From assembly GCA_012729835.1 (NCBI GenBank), contig JAAYCK010000113.1:18164-82163 (forward strand): 64,000 nucleotides of DNA. The letters are read 5' to 3'. Shown piece after piece: positions 43,873-52,168 of the stretch; within the stretch, counting starts at the first letter, position 1, and the number at the start of each line of letters is the position of its first letter. A model generated the notes under the pieces. It was not told where the DNA came from. It saw nothing but the letters and a program-made list of their open reading frames with translations, and made no database searches. Position numbers and translations under genes: made by a program. The DNA is from Syntrophomonadaceae bacterium (GTDB lineage Bacteria > Bacillota > Syntrophomonadia > Syntrophomonadales > Syntrophomonadaceae).

Positions 43873-44751
43873 TTATCTGTAATAACGGTTCAGGTTGTTG
43901 ACCTGCTGACCGCCACGGTTCTGGGCCTTGCCATGCAGCTGGTTCAAGAGTGTATCCAGGTCCTCGTTCTTCTTCAGCAGCACACCCAGGAAAGGCATTT
44001 CCTGTTTGATGCGATTGGGATTGATGCCCCCGACCACCAAGGCCTGCAGCCAGTCGATCAATTCACTGGTGCTGGGCTTCTTCTGAATATTAGGAACATT
44101 GCGCAGGGTGTAAAAGGTTTCCATGGCCTGCTCCATCAGGCGCTTATCCAGGCTGGGATGATGCACCTTAACGATCTGCTCCATGCCTTCCGGGTCAGGA
44201 AAAGCGATGTAGTGGAAAATACAGCGGCGCAGGAAAGCATCGGGGAGTTCTTTCTCCGCGTTGCTGGTTATAATTACTATCGGCCGTTTCTTAGCCTTGA
44301 TCGTCTCCTTGGTCTCAGGGATATAAAAACTCATCTGGTCCAATTCCCATAAGAGGTCGTTGGGGAACTCCAGGTCAGCCTTGTCGATCTCGTCGATGAG
44401 CAGAACCACCTGCTCATCCGCCAGGAATGATTCCCCCAGCTTGCCCAGCTTGATGTACTGCTTGATATCAGACACATTCGCTTCGCCAAACTGGCTATCA
44501 TACAGTCTTTGTACGGTATCATAGACATACAAGCCTTCCTGGGCTTTGGTAGTGGACTTGATGTTCCATATAATCAGATCCATATCCAGAGAATCTGCTA
44601 TGCTCTGCGCCAGCATAGTTTTACCCGTTCCCGGTTCGCCCTTGATCAGCAGAGGTTTCTGCAGGGCGATGGCTATGTTGACAGCATTTCTCAACTCATC
44701 AGCCACTATATAGTTGGATGAACCCTTGTATGCTACGGATTTTTTAGACAT
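43873..44751 (-). CDS. MoxR-family AAA+ ATPase
   Basis: AAA+ chaperone of about 292 aa. Walker A is GEPGTGKTM (near 38), Walker B VVLLIDEIDKAD (near 115), sensor-1 IVIITSNAEKELPDAF, and the arginine finger is in LRRCIFHY. The ATG at 44751 has GGAGG seven bases upstream; an in-frame ATG eleven codons earlier lacks one. It precedes the VWA gene, forming the usual MoxR-VWA pair. Confidence 0.95.
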   Translation of the reverse strand: MSKKSVAYKGSSNYIVADELRNAVNIAIALQKPLLIKGEPGTGKTMLAQSIADSLDMDLIIWNIKSTTKAQEGLYVYDTVQRLYDSQFGEANVSDIKQYIKLGKLGESFLADEQVVLLIDEIDKADLEFPNDLLWELDQMSFYIPETKETIKAKKRPIVIITSNAEKELPDAFLRRCIFHYIAFPDPEGMEQIVKVHHPSLDKRLMEQAMETFYTLRNVPNIQKKPSTSELIDWLQALVVGGINPNRIKQEMPFLGVLLKKNEDLDTLLNQLHGKAQNRGGQQVNNLNRYYR

Positions 44752-44975
44752 ATCTATTCCTCCCATTTTTTCGGGTCTAATCACCTTATTATCCGCAATA
44801 ATCTTAGCAGAATTCAGCTACTACGTCAATGTAATAACGGCTCTTCCCATAATAAGTAAACGTAATATCATGGCTTGTTCACTACCATTTTCATTGTTAA
44901 TCTACTGTGTATCTGTTACAATTCAACATGAATCAGGAATTTGAAATAGTGCAGATGAAATGGAGGTATATTAAC

Positions 44976-45545
44976 TTGAGTTCAGATCTGGCAACCGAAA
45001 AGAAAGTCTCCTACGGAGTACCGGCAGTACTCTACTTTCTCATGATAGCCATTCTGGCCGGTATGTATTATTTTGCAGCATTTGTGATGTATGCCAATCC
45101 TGAAAAGGTGGTAAACGCCTATTATGACGCATATTTTGCCGGCGATTTTAAGACTGTCAGCGAGCATACCAGTGTTTTCCTGGCCGCGCAGGCATTGCCC
45201 CAGTACGGAAACCTGTCCCCGGCAACCCTGGTAGCTGAACGCAGGGAGATCGAGAAGGACATCGCTCTCATTATGGAACAAAATGCTGACACAGCAAATT
45301 ATGAGGGTTTATCAATAGAAGTTATGCCCGAGTATACACGTAAGGGAGAATCTACTGCAATAGTGGTCTATAAGGTACTCAAGGACGGGAAAGAACTCGG
45401 TATGGAAGCGGCCATAATGGATAAAGAAACCAAGCGTTTACGCCTTTTCCAGACTACACCTATCGTCAAGGAAAGCCTGGCAGAAATAAAGCAGCTAGAC
45501 ATGAAGGAAATGGATAAAAATCTGGCCACTATGTTGGCCGAATAA
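44976..45545 (+). CDS. Membrane-anchored protein, unknown
   Basis: About 189 aa from a TTG start (44976) with GGAGG nine bases upstream. One membrane helix (about 16-40, VLYFLMIAILAGMYYFAAFVM) is followed by an exported region of about 145 residues. NPEKVVNAYYDAYFAGDFKTV at its start and later beta-rich stretches suggest a small NTF2-like or DUF4878-like fold, but I cannot assign a family. It is monocistronic, divergent from the MoxR gene and ends at a strong terminator. Confidence 0.75.
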   Translation: MSSDLATEKKVSYGVPAVLYFLMIAILAGMYYFAAFVMYANPEKVVNAYYDAYFAGDFKTVSEHTSVFLAAQALPQYGNLSPATLVAERREIEKDIALIMEQNADTANYEGLSIEVMPEYTRKGESTAIVVYKVLKDGKELGMEAAIMDKETKRLRLFQTTPIVKESLAEIKQLDMKEMDKNLATMLAE

Positions 45546-45555
45546 GTGATACTAT

Positions 45556-45607
45556 AAAAGCCCACTGGGTAAAGGTACTGGCGTACTTTTACCCAGTGGG
45601 CTTTTTG
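45556..45607. terminator. Strong bidirectional terminator
   Basis: AAAAGCCCACTGGGTAAA pairs with TTTACCCAGTGGGCTTTT around a 12-14 base loop. It separates the membrane-anchored protein gene from the convergent nucleotidyltransferase gene and serves both. Confidence 0.95.
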
Positions 45608-45620
45608 TTGCTGGTTAAGG

Positions 45621-46691
45621 TTATCCCTGATCCAACTTCATAACACCATCACGCGAACGGAAGACCCTGGTATTCTTGGCTACCGCTACCCCCTGCTCCA
45701 AGTAACATCCACTGGCGATGGCCGACCCAGCTTCAACCCTTACCTGACTTCCCAGATGACAGTCTGAGCCGATCAGGGCATTCTTGATAACGGTGCCGGA
45801 GGCGACCTGAACATTCTCCCATAATACCGAGTTTTCAACCCGGATATTCCCCTCCAGTGAACAACCCGGTCCTATCACTACCTGTCCGGAAAATGAGACG
45901 TCATCGCCAATGCTCACATCTTCACCTAGCAACACGAGATCGCCGCTGGCAGTACGCAGTACATCGCCGCTGGGCTCTACGCCTAACTTACCACTTAGTA
46001 TATCCATATGGGCCTGGTGGTAGGTGCCCAAACTGCCGATATCGCACCAGTAGCTATCGATGCATGCACCATAAAAAGGCGCTCCTAGCTTGACCAGTTG
46101 AGGAAACACTTGTTTACCAAAATCATAAAACTGTTTAGCGGGTATGTATTTAAAAATCTCCGGCTCAAATACGTAGATACCAGTATTAGCCAGATTACTG
46201 AGCGCTTCTTCGGGTCGGGGCTTTTCCTGGAATCTCTCTATTCGCCCCTTTTCATCACAAACTACCACGCCGAATTGTTCTACTTCCCGGACTTCTTTCA
46301 GGGCTATAGTAGCCAGGGCGCCTTGGGCGCGATGTTCTGCCACCAGGGCACTTAGATCGATATCGGTCAAAGCGTCTCCGCTAACAATGATAAAGGTGTC
46401 ATCCAAAAACCATTCGCAAAGCTTTACTCCGCCAGCAGTACCCATCAATTCCTTTTCCGGTGAATAAGACATGGAAACCCCAAATCGCTTGCCATCCCCG
46501 AAATAATCCTCAATAGCATCAGCATGATAATGAAGGTTAGCGATCATTTCACTAATTCCATGTTCAGCCAGCAGATCTACTATAATCTCCATCAAGGGAC
46601 GATTGGCCATGGGCACCATCGGTTTTGGAATATCCAGGGTCAGCGGCATTAATCTCGAACCAACCCCTGCAGCCATAATCATTGCTTTCAA
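45621..46691 (-). CDS. Sugar-phosphate nucleotidyltransferase (mannose-1-phosphate guanylyltransferase-like)
   Basis: Makes an NDP-sugar for cell-surface polysaccharide. The 356-aa protein has the pyrophosphorylase signature AMIMAAGVGSRLMPLT, then KPMVPMANRPLMEII near residue 25 and VSGDALTDID near 105. A C-terminal left-handed beta helix (about 255-345) follows. The start is put at TTG 46691 because family members begin at this point and GGGGGT lies upstream; an ATG at 46706 is the alternative. GDP-mannose versus glucose or other NDP-sugar cannot be told from sequence. Confidence 0.88.
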   Translation of the reverse strand: MKAMIMAAGVGSRLMPLTLDIPKPMVPMANRPLMEIIVDLLAEHGISEMIANLHYHADAIEDYFGDGKRFGVSMSYSPEKELMGTAGGVKLCEWFLDDTFIIVSGDALTDIDLSALVAEHRAQGALATIALKEVREVEQFGVVVCDEKGRIERFQEKPRPEEALSNLANTGIYVFEPEIFKYIPAKQFYDFGKQVFPQLVKLGAPFYGACIDSYWCDIGSLGTYHQAHMDILSGKLGVEPSGDVLRTASGDLVLLGEDVSIGDDVSFSGQVVIGPGCSLEGNIRVENSVLWENVQVASGTVIKNALIGSDCHLGSQVRVEAGSAIASGCYLEQGVAVAKNTRVFRSRDGVMKLDQG

Positions 46692-46866
46692 CCCACAAAC
46701 CCCCATTTTCTCAACTGTTTGTATCGCAGTGTCATAAATTCTCCTCTGGGTTGACCTAATTTTTACAGAACTCAACTTATTATAATATACAACAGCAGAA
46801 TGACCACTTACAATCGATATGTCAGTTTATAATGGGTTCAATAAGAAAGCAAAGCTATTGCCGTTT

Positions 46867-47505
46867 TTAAGTGTTTATCGCTCTCACCAGCGGGCTGAGG
46901 CTATAACCAATACCCCGGCGGTTGCTGATAAGTTCTGGTTTTCTCGGGTCATCACCTAGTTTATCCCGTAAATGGCGTATATGGTGTTTGGGCTCGTAAC
47001 AAGCGCACCCGTTGCCGCCATCCAGCGCCCATTCTTCAAAGTGGCGATGAGTGACCACTCTGCCCCGGGCTGAGTAAAGCAGGCTCATGATAGCATTTTC
47101 TACAGGAGTCAATGGTATCCGGCATCCTTCCCGCAGGATCAAGGCCTGTTCCAGATCCAGCAGAGGAAAGCTATTAGCGTGCGCCGGCTCTTGCACGCAC
47201 CATGCGGCCTGATCAGATTTCTCCTGGCTATAATCTATATCCTCGGTAGCTGTAACTAGAGTTGGCCGGGAAACCGGGCTGCCTTCCAGCCAATCACAAA
47301 ACCGTACCAATATCTCATGTCCTGCGACCGGCAGCCAAGCCGAGACTTCTTTCCCCAGGTATTCCCGCACCAGGCGGCCTGTCACGGGATGGGACATGAT
47401 ATCTTCCAGCTGCCTTTCAATAAATTGCTGTCTTTCCTCATCATAATCTTCGAAATTCTCCAATATGTGCTTCATCCGGGGCAAATATGGAAAAATACTA
47501 CCCAT
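46867..47505 (-). CDS. Winged-helix protein paired with an ABC-type ATPase
   Basis: A 212-aa protein without a receiver domain. The last 80 residues form an OmpR/PhoB-type winged helix: LTPVENAIMSLLYSARGRVV, then HHIRHLRDKLGDDPRKPELI and the hairpin RRGIGYSL. Residues 1-130 are of no family I recognise and include a helical IERQLEDIMSHPVTGRLV stretch. Its ATG shares one base with the stop of the ATPase gene (TAATG), so the two are coupled. Function unknown; possibly DNA recognition for the ATPase, or regulation of it. Confidence 0.8.
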   Translation of the reverse strand: MGSIFPYLPRMKHILENFEDYDEERQQFIERQLEDIMSHPVTGRLVREYLGKEVSAWLPVAGHEILVRFCDWLEGSPVSRPTLVTATEDIDYSQEKSDQAAWCVQEPAHANSFPLLDLEQALILREGCRIPLTPVENAIMSLLYSARGRVVTHRHFEEWALDGGNGCACYEPKHHIRHLRDKLGDDPRKPELISNRRGIGYSLSPLVRAINT

Positions 47506-49334
47506 TAAACCACCCCCAGATAAGCAGCACGCCGCCCAAAGGCCTCTCGCCCACCCTCCAGGGTGGTTATGATCTCTTCCCTTACCCTGGCCTCAGAGAG
47601 TCCTCCCTGGGCTTCCACCCGGCAGTGGCGTCCGGAGGATTTCATCACGATTACCTGCCCGGCCGATCCGCCAACTACAATGTTTGGATTATGGGTAGCT
47701 AAGATAAGCTGCCGGCGGTCACCCATTTTCAAAATACGGGAGATTATCAATTGATTTATACAGGCGTTATCCAGGTTATCTTCGAATTGATCGCCGATCA
47801 GGACTTGAGACCTGGCCATCAAGATCATGGGCAGCAACAGAGAACATTGTAATCCCGGAGACAGGCGTCCTGCTTCCAGCGGTTCCATGCCATTAGGTGG
47901 TTGATAATAGATTTTTAGATCATCCTTCACCTCGATTTCGGTGAGACGCCCAGCGTCACCTCCGGCCCCCAGGAGCAATAACACCTGCATGGCTTCCTCC
48001 TGCCAGCAATGTACCAGGTCCGCCAGCACTTCATAAGCATGGTCCTCTGCCAACTGCCACAGCTGCTCGGGTTTGACCATGGTTGCGATCCGCTCCAGCA
48101 AAGCACGTTTGACCGTTCCTTTCAATCGCGAACTCAAAAATTCTATATACTCGTCACGGTTCACCCGGCGCTGATATTGTACCAGCGGATTAGCAGCCAG
48201 CGTGAGATTGAGCTGGTCGGCCAGACGGCAGCGACGGCTGGCAATGGCATCCTCAATACTTCTGGCTTCGATCACCATTAGACTTTTGCGCTCCCGCAGC
48301 TGCTGGCATAATCGGGCTGCTTCCCGCGACTCCTCCTCACAACCCTGCAATGCCGCCAATTCCTCCAGGAGCCTTCTCTTTTCCACCTGTAGTTGTTCGG
48401 CAGCCTGGAATCCATGGCGGCGCAAATTATCCCGCAGTTCCTCTTCCTGTTCTTCATGCCTGGCTTCAAGCCTGGCTCTGGCCTCCATCCACCGTTCCAG
48501 CCCTTCCCCCGCCTGAACCGCCGCCTGATGCAGAAGCTGCCCCACCCCTTCACGGTATTGCTCGAACAGAGCATCCATCTCTTCCAACAGCTCGAAGTTC
48601 AGGTAAGTGCTCTCTTCGGCCTGACAACGGGGGTTCCAAACAAAGGAGCTTAGCATTTGCATGCGTTGCCTCCATTGTTTTTCCACTGCTTCAACCAGGC
48701 CCTTCTCCTGGATCAGTGCCGCCTGTCTTTGCTCGGGTTCACCCAGATCCAGAGTCCGCAGTTCATTCATCAGGATTCTTTTCCGTTCCAGGCGGCTCCG
48801 TTGTTCTTCTTGCAAGGCCCGGGCTGACTCGTAACGTGCCTGTATCTGCTGGCGATGCAGCAGGTTTTCCTGCAGGCTTTGTTTTAAATCATCCAGGCCT
48901 TCTATCATGCCGTCCAGGAAAATCAGGGCATTGCCCGGCTCCTTGGGGAGCATCCCTTCCAACTCCCCCTGAGTGAAGGCCTCCAGCCGGATAACCAGAT
49001 CCCGTCCCTCCTGCAGAAGCTGACCTGATTCATCGTACAAGCGGGGAAAGCGCCCCGGGCTGCGGACTATTTTACGGCGATGCCCAAACTCATTGGAGAA
49101 TTCCAGACTGGTTCGTCCAGAGCCAAGGATGGCCGTGATATCCTTGAGAAACTGCTCCCGCTCCTGAGCTGCTGCTGGCAGGGAGCCCAGGCCAAAACAT
49201 AATAATTTGAGCAAGGTGCTCTTACCGGTACCCCGCGCGCCGATAATGCAGTTCAGACCCGGTTTAAAATCAGCCCGGCAGCCGTCGAGGATTCCTCCTT
49301 CCACCTGCAGACTATGTATTTCCCGGCACAACAT
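47505..49334 (-). CDS. SMC/RecF-like ABC ATPase with long coiled coil, unknown
   Basis: A 609-aa protein with head domains at both ends. Walker A GARGTGKST is at residues 32-40. A coiled coil rich in Glu, Arg and Gln spans about 155-400. The C-terminal head (about 470-570) has a signature-like RLSPGLQCS and an unusual Walker B GDQFEDNLDN, like the DQPEDNLDN form of TrlF-type and other SMC-like ATPases, then ATHNPNIVV. GAGG lies seven bases before the ATG. It is coupled to the winged-helix gene. No nuclease or PHP domain is fused. Role unknown; DNA repair or defence is possible. Confidence 0.85.
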   Translation of the reverse strand: MLCREIHSLQVEGGILDGCRADFKPGLNCIIGARGTGKSTLLKLLCFGLGSLPAAAQEREQFLKDITAILGSGRTSLEFSNEFGHRRKIVRSPGRFPRLYDESGQLLQEGRDLVIRLEAFTQGELEGMLPKEPGNALIFLDGMIEGLDDLKQSLQENLLHRQQIQARYESARALQEEQRSRLERKRILMNELRTLDLGEPEQRQAALIQEKGLVEAVEKQWRQRMQMLSSFVWNPRCQAEESTYLNFELLEEMDALFEQYREGVGQLLHQAAVQAGEGLERWMEARARLEARHEEQEEELRDNLRRHGFQAAEQLQVEKRRLLEELAALQGCEEESREAARLCQQLRERKSLMVIEARSIEDAIASRRCRLADQLNLTLAANPLVQYQRRVNRDEYIEFLSSRLKGTVKRALLERIATMVKPEQLWQLAEDHAYEVLADLVHCWQEEAMQVLLLLGAGGDAGRLTEIEVKDDLKIYYQPPNGMEPLEAGRLSPGLQCSLLLPMILMARSQVLIGDQFEDNLDNACINQLIISRILKMGDRRQLILATHNPNIVVGGSAGQVIVMKSSGRHCRVEAQGGLSEARVREEIITTLEGGREAFGRRAAYLGVV

Positions 49335-49427
49335 ATCTCCACCTCATTTCAATTCCTGTTGCCGTTTATGATAGAACATATGTTCGCATAAGACAAGTAA
49401 AAATATTGTCGAAACAGAAACATTAAT

Positions 49428-49449
49428 AGGCCTGGGAAATCCCAGGCCT
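49428..49449 (-). terminator. Probable terminator after the queuosine-precursor transporter gene
   Basis: AGGCCTGGG pairs with CCCAGGCCT around a four-base loop, 33 bases beyond the stop. The T tail on the minus strand is modest (ATTAATGTTTC). Confidence 0.65.
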
Positions 49450-49481
49450 CAGCTTGTCAAATATGTTTAGGCGATGCCTTA

Positions 49482-50171
49482 TCAGCTTTTAAAAGGATTA
49501 TAAGTGATATTGTTATCGAAGATGTCCATATCTTCTTTTTCTTTGAGTTTGCCGACTATATAATAGGTCAGCGGAGTCAGCAGTATCTCATAACTAACCT
49601 TCCAGAGGTATTGAGCCAGCATCATCTGCCCCAGTACCGGCAGCGGAAGCATGCCCCCGAAAGCGATACCGATAAATATCACGGTATCCAGGCCCTCTCC
49701 CACTATGGTAGAAGATATGGTGCGGGTCCACAGCCATCGGCCTTCCGTTACCAGCTTCATGCGGGATAGTATTGCTGCGTTACTCCATTCGCCCAAGAAA
49801 TAGCCCAGAAGGGAAGCAGCTACGATCCTGGGGGTCATACCCAGTACGCTGGCATAGGCATTCTGTCCTGTCCAAAAAGCAGGACCAGGCAAAGCAATGA
49901 CGGCCAGGAATACTAACGCCATGAGCAGGTTACAGGCAAAACCTATCCAGATGACCAGCCGGGCTCTTTTGAAGCCGTAGACTTCAGTCATGACATCACC
50001 AAAGATATAGGTAATCGGAAAAAGTATAACCGCCGCCGGCAGAATCAAACCGTGAACGTTGATCAGCTTGCCGGCAATGATGTTGGAAATCAAGAGACAA
50101 GTGACAAACAAACAAGCAATGATCAAGAAGAGAGTTGAGTATTCACCCTTCCTATTGCGCAAAGAAAACAA
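49482..50171 (-). CDS. Queuosine precursor transporter (YhhQ/VUT family)
   Basis: Six-helix permease of 229 aa importing a queuosine precursor such as preQ0 or preQ1. The family blocks are visible: ISNIIAGKLINVHGLILPAA, FPITYIFGDVMTEVYGFKRA near 52 and LWTRTISSTIVGEGLDTVIF near 150. A sigma-A-like promoter lies upstream. I looked for a preQ1 riboswitch in the leader and saw none. Confidence 0.93.
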   Translation of the reverse strand: MFSLRNRKGEYSTLFLIIACLFVTCLLISNIIAGKLINVHGLILPAAVILFPITYIFGDVMTEVYGFKRARLVIWIGFACNLLMALVFLAVIALPGPAFWTGQNAYASVLGMTPRIVAASLLGYFLGEWSNAAILSRMKLVTEGRWLWTRTISSTIVGEGLDTVIFIGIAFGGMLPLPVLGQMMLAQYLWKVSYEILLTPLTYYIVGKLKEKEDMDIFDNNITYNPFKS

Positions 50172-50226
50172 GCATATACCCCCAAAAAGTACTTGCAGCC
50201 TGGACCTGAATTATTCAACAGTTTAT

Positions 50227-50254
50227 ATAATATTATAAACCATCAGCTTGTCAA
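50227..50254 (-). promoter_or_regulatory. Promoter of the queuosine-precursor transporter gene
   Basis: On the minus strand a perfect TTGACA (50254-50249) and TATTAT (50232-50227) are 16 bases apart, about 55 bases before the start codon. Confidence 0.6.
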
Positions 50255-50267
50255 ACCCCGGCATGCT

Positions 50268-50792
50268 TTATTTTTTCAGCCACTCCAATATCATTTTTAT
50301 AGCCTGAATAACCCTTTCCTCCTCATCAACCGGCGGCGTCAGCAGTATAGTCAAGCGTCGTGCCGCCTCCAGGTTCAGGCGGGCGCCAGCCAGGGTAGAG
50401 ACTAGTTCCAAAACGCGGCCATTCTGCAGGCTGATACAAGGTGTATTCTCTCTGGTACTGATATCTACCAACTGATCCTGACGGACATATCCATAACAAT
50501 AGTCACCAGACGCCAGTGCTCTGCGCATCTTAAAAGGAACGTATATCATCCCCTTATCCAGATAAAAGGGCAGCACCCCGCCGCGGCCCAGCATCCGCGC
50601 AACCGTAGCGCTCTGCGCCTTGAGGTCCAGGCTATGGGCGCGAGCCAGGGCTTTCTTAACTGATTTAATACTTCGCCTATCATAATAGCTCTCACCATGG
50701 TCAGTTATGATTTCACACCCATCGCCGTTTTCCGAATATACCGGTCTTATCACGGCTATGGGCTTATGTATGCTTTCGACCTTACAACTCAT
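50268..50792 (-). CDS. ComK-like protein
   Basis: About 174 aa from the ATG at 50792 (AGGAGG upstream); earlier in-frame codons would add a spurious hydrophobic stretch. The layout resembles ComK, the competence transcription factor: KPIAVIRPVYSENGDGCEII at the start, a middle VLPFYLDKGMIYVPFKMRRA aligning with the ComK segment before its GWISHVHV strand, then YCYGYVRQDQLVDIS and a late ISLQNGRVLELVS like ComK's FSNGKTMELPIS. The similarity was judged by eye and is remote. No comG or late competence genes are near. Confidence 0.55.
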   Translation of the reverse strand: MSCKVESIHKPIAVIRPVYSENGDGCEIITDHGESYYDRRSIKSVKKALARAHSLDLKAQSATVARMLGRGGVLPFYLDKGMIYVPFKMRRALASGDYCYGYVRQDQLVDISTRENTPCISLQNGRVLELVSTLAGARLNLEAARRLTILLTPPVDEEERVIQAIKMILEWLKK

Positions 50793-51085
50793 CATTTCCA
50801 CCTCCTGTTTTACCCTAGCAAGAGAAAGTGGATATAGAGTGGAAAATAAGTAGACACCAAGAATAATTTCGGTAACAGCACAAACCACAATAAATATGAG
50901 TCCGGGTAACTTAGGACGACACCATAGCAAGTTATGCTACTGAATCCCTATGTTGTGCTTGGCCCGGCGCTGGGGTTAAAATAACCATAACGATATATGC
51001 CTGCATGATTTTGATAATTCTCGGCAGAAAGGGGGTAGTATCAGAACCCGTGTTGTTCCGATGATTATTAAAGGAGGAATTGTCC

Positions 51086-51838
51086 GTGAAAAAAACCGTC
51101 GCGATTCTGACCAGTGTATTTTTGATGCTTGCTTTATTCAGCTTAGCCGGTTGTTCCAAAGATAAGACCAGTGAATCCTCCGGCGCGGATAAATCACAGG
51201 TTAGTGAGAAAGCCAGCAGCGATGATACCAACGAACTACAAAAGCTTTTTAAATCAGCCAGCGCTATCGAAGGGGTCTCTTATGATATGAACACCTCTAG
51301 CACCGGTCCGCAAGGCAACATGAAGACTGTATCCAAATGTTATATGAGCAACCAGAAATTCAGAATGGAAATAGACACCCAGGGTATGAAATCTATCATC
51401 CTGTATAACGGCAGCGATACATATATGTACAATCCCGCTACCAACACCGCCATGAAATCTCCCCAGCCTAAAGAAAAGGCGGCTAACCAGTGGGCGGAAT
51501 CTGCCGAGGACCTGGCCAACTTCAAGATAGTCGGCCACGAAAAAATGGATGGTTACGATTGCGTAGTAGTTACTACCACTACTCCGGAAGGTGATACCAA
51601 AATGTGGCTCGCCAAAGATATCGGTATGCCCGTGCGGATGGAAGCTGAGCAGGAACAGAACAAGCTGGTTATGGAGTATAAAAACATAAAAGTCGGTGCA
51701 CAGGATGCTGCGCTGTTCCAGCTGCCCGCCGGTGTCCAGGTCATGGATATGAGCCAGCTGCAGAGCGGACAGGCGCCGCCGATGCCTCAGGGAGTAAACA
51801 TGCCGAATATCCCGCAAATGCCGCAGGGAGCCCAGTAA
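51086..51838 (+). CDS. LolA/DUF4412-like lipoprotein
   Basis: Exported lipoprotein of about 250 aa. The signal peptide ends in LFSLAGC. A Ser/Asp-rich linker follows, then a beta-rich domain (about 55-215) with MKSIILYNGSDTYMYNPATN, VGHEKMDGYDCVVV and MWLAKDIGMPVRME, the pattern of LolA-fold or DUF4412 proteins. The C-terminus is rich in Pro, Met and Gln. The GTG start at 51086 has AAGGAGG eight bases upstream. It may sense or carry a hydrophobic ligand at the membrane surface; the function is not known. Confidence 0.85.
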   Translation: MKKTVAILTSVFLMLALFSLAGCSKDKTSESSGADKSQVSEKASSDDTNELQKLFKSASAIEGVSYDMNTSSTGPQGNMKTVSKCYMSNQKFRMEIDTQGMKSIILYNGSDTYMYNPATNTAMKSPQPKEKAANQWAESAEDLANFKIVGHEKMDGYDCVVVTTTTPEGDTKMWLAKDIGMPVRMEAEQEQNKLVMEYKNIKVGAQDAALFQLPAGVQVMDMSQLQSGQAPPMPQGVNMPNIPQMPQGAQ

Positions 51839-52168
51839 AGATTATATTCAGAGGGGTGGTCCGCCCGGATCACCCCTCTGCTTTTAATATTATTATGCGA
51901 ATCTTCAAAACCTTTTGGCTATTATAGTGCCATGTTATGTTATAGTATAAAAAAGGGTATTATAATATACCATACCTTTCTCGGCAGGTTTTTCATGTCT
52001 TTGAATTCATATAAAAATGACCGGCATTTTTTGCAGCAAATAACACAGCTAGTTCAGGAATGAAACGCGCCGCACTATCCCGATGCTAACCAAATAACCA
52101 GCACAATTATTTTATGGTGGCTTATCTGCTTGCAATCATCATCACGCTTGGGAAAGGAGCTCGTTGGT
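51839..52168. other. Intergenic region upstream of the REC-HD-GYP gene
   Basis: After the terminator this AT-rich stretch contains an imperfect palindrome GGTATTATAATATACC (51956-51971), which could overlap a promoter. AAAGGAG near 52153 is the ribosome binding site of the next gene. No other gene is visible. Confidence 0.55.
51850..51886 (+). terminator. Terminator after the LolA-like lipoprotein gene
   Basis: CAGAGGGGTG pairs with CACCCCTCTG, followed by CTTTTAAT, twelve bases past the stop codon. Confidence 0.9.

Noticed and set aside
50172..50267. preQ1 riboswitch before the queuosine-precursor transporter
   Set aside because: The leader has a promoter but none of the conserved preQ1 aptamer segments.
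50932..51231. 99-codon minus-strand frame upstream of the ComK-like gene
   Set aside because: Antisense to the start of the LolA-like lipoprotein gene, with no binding site or domain.
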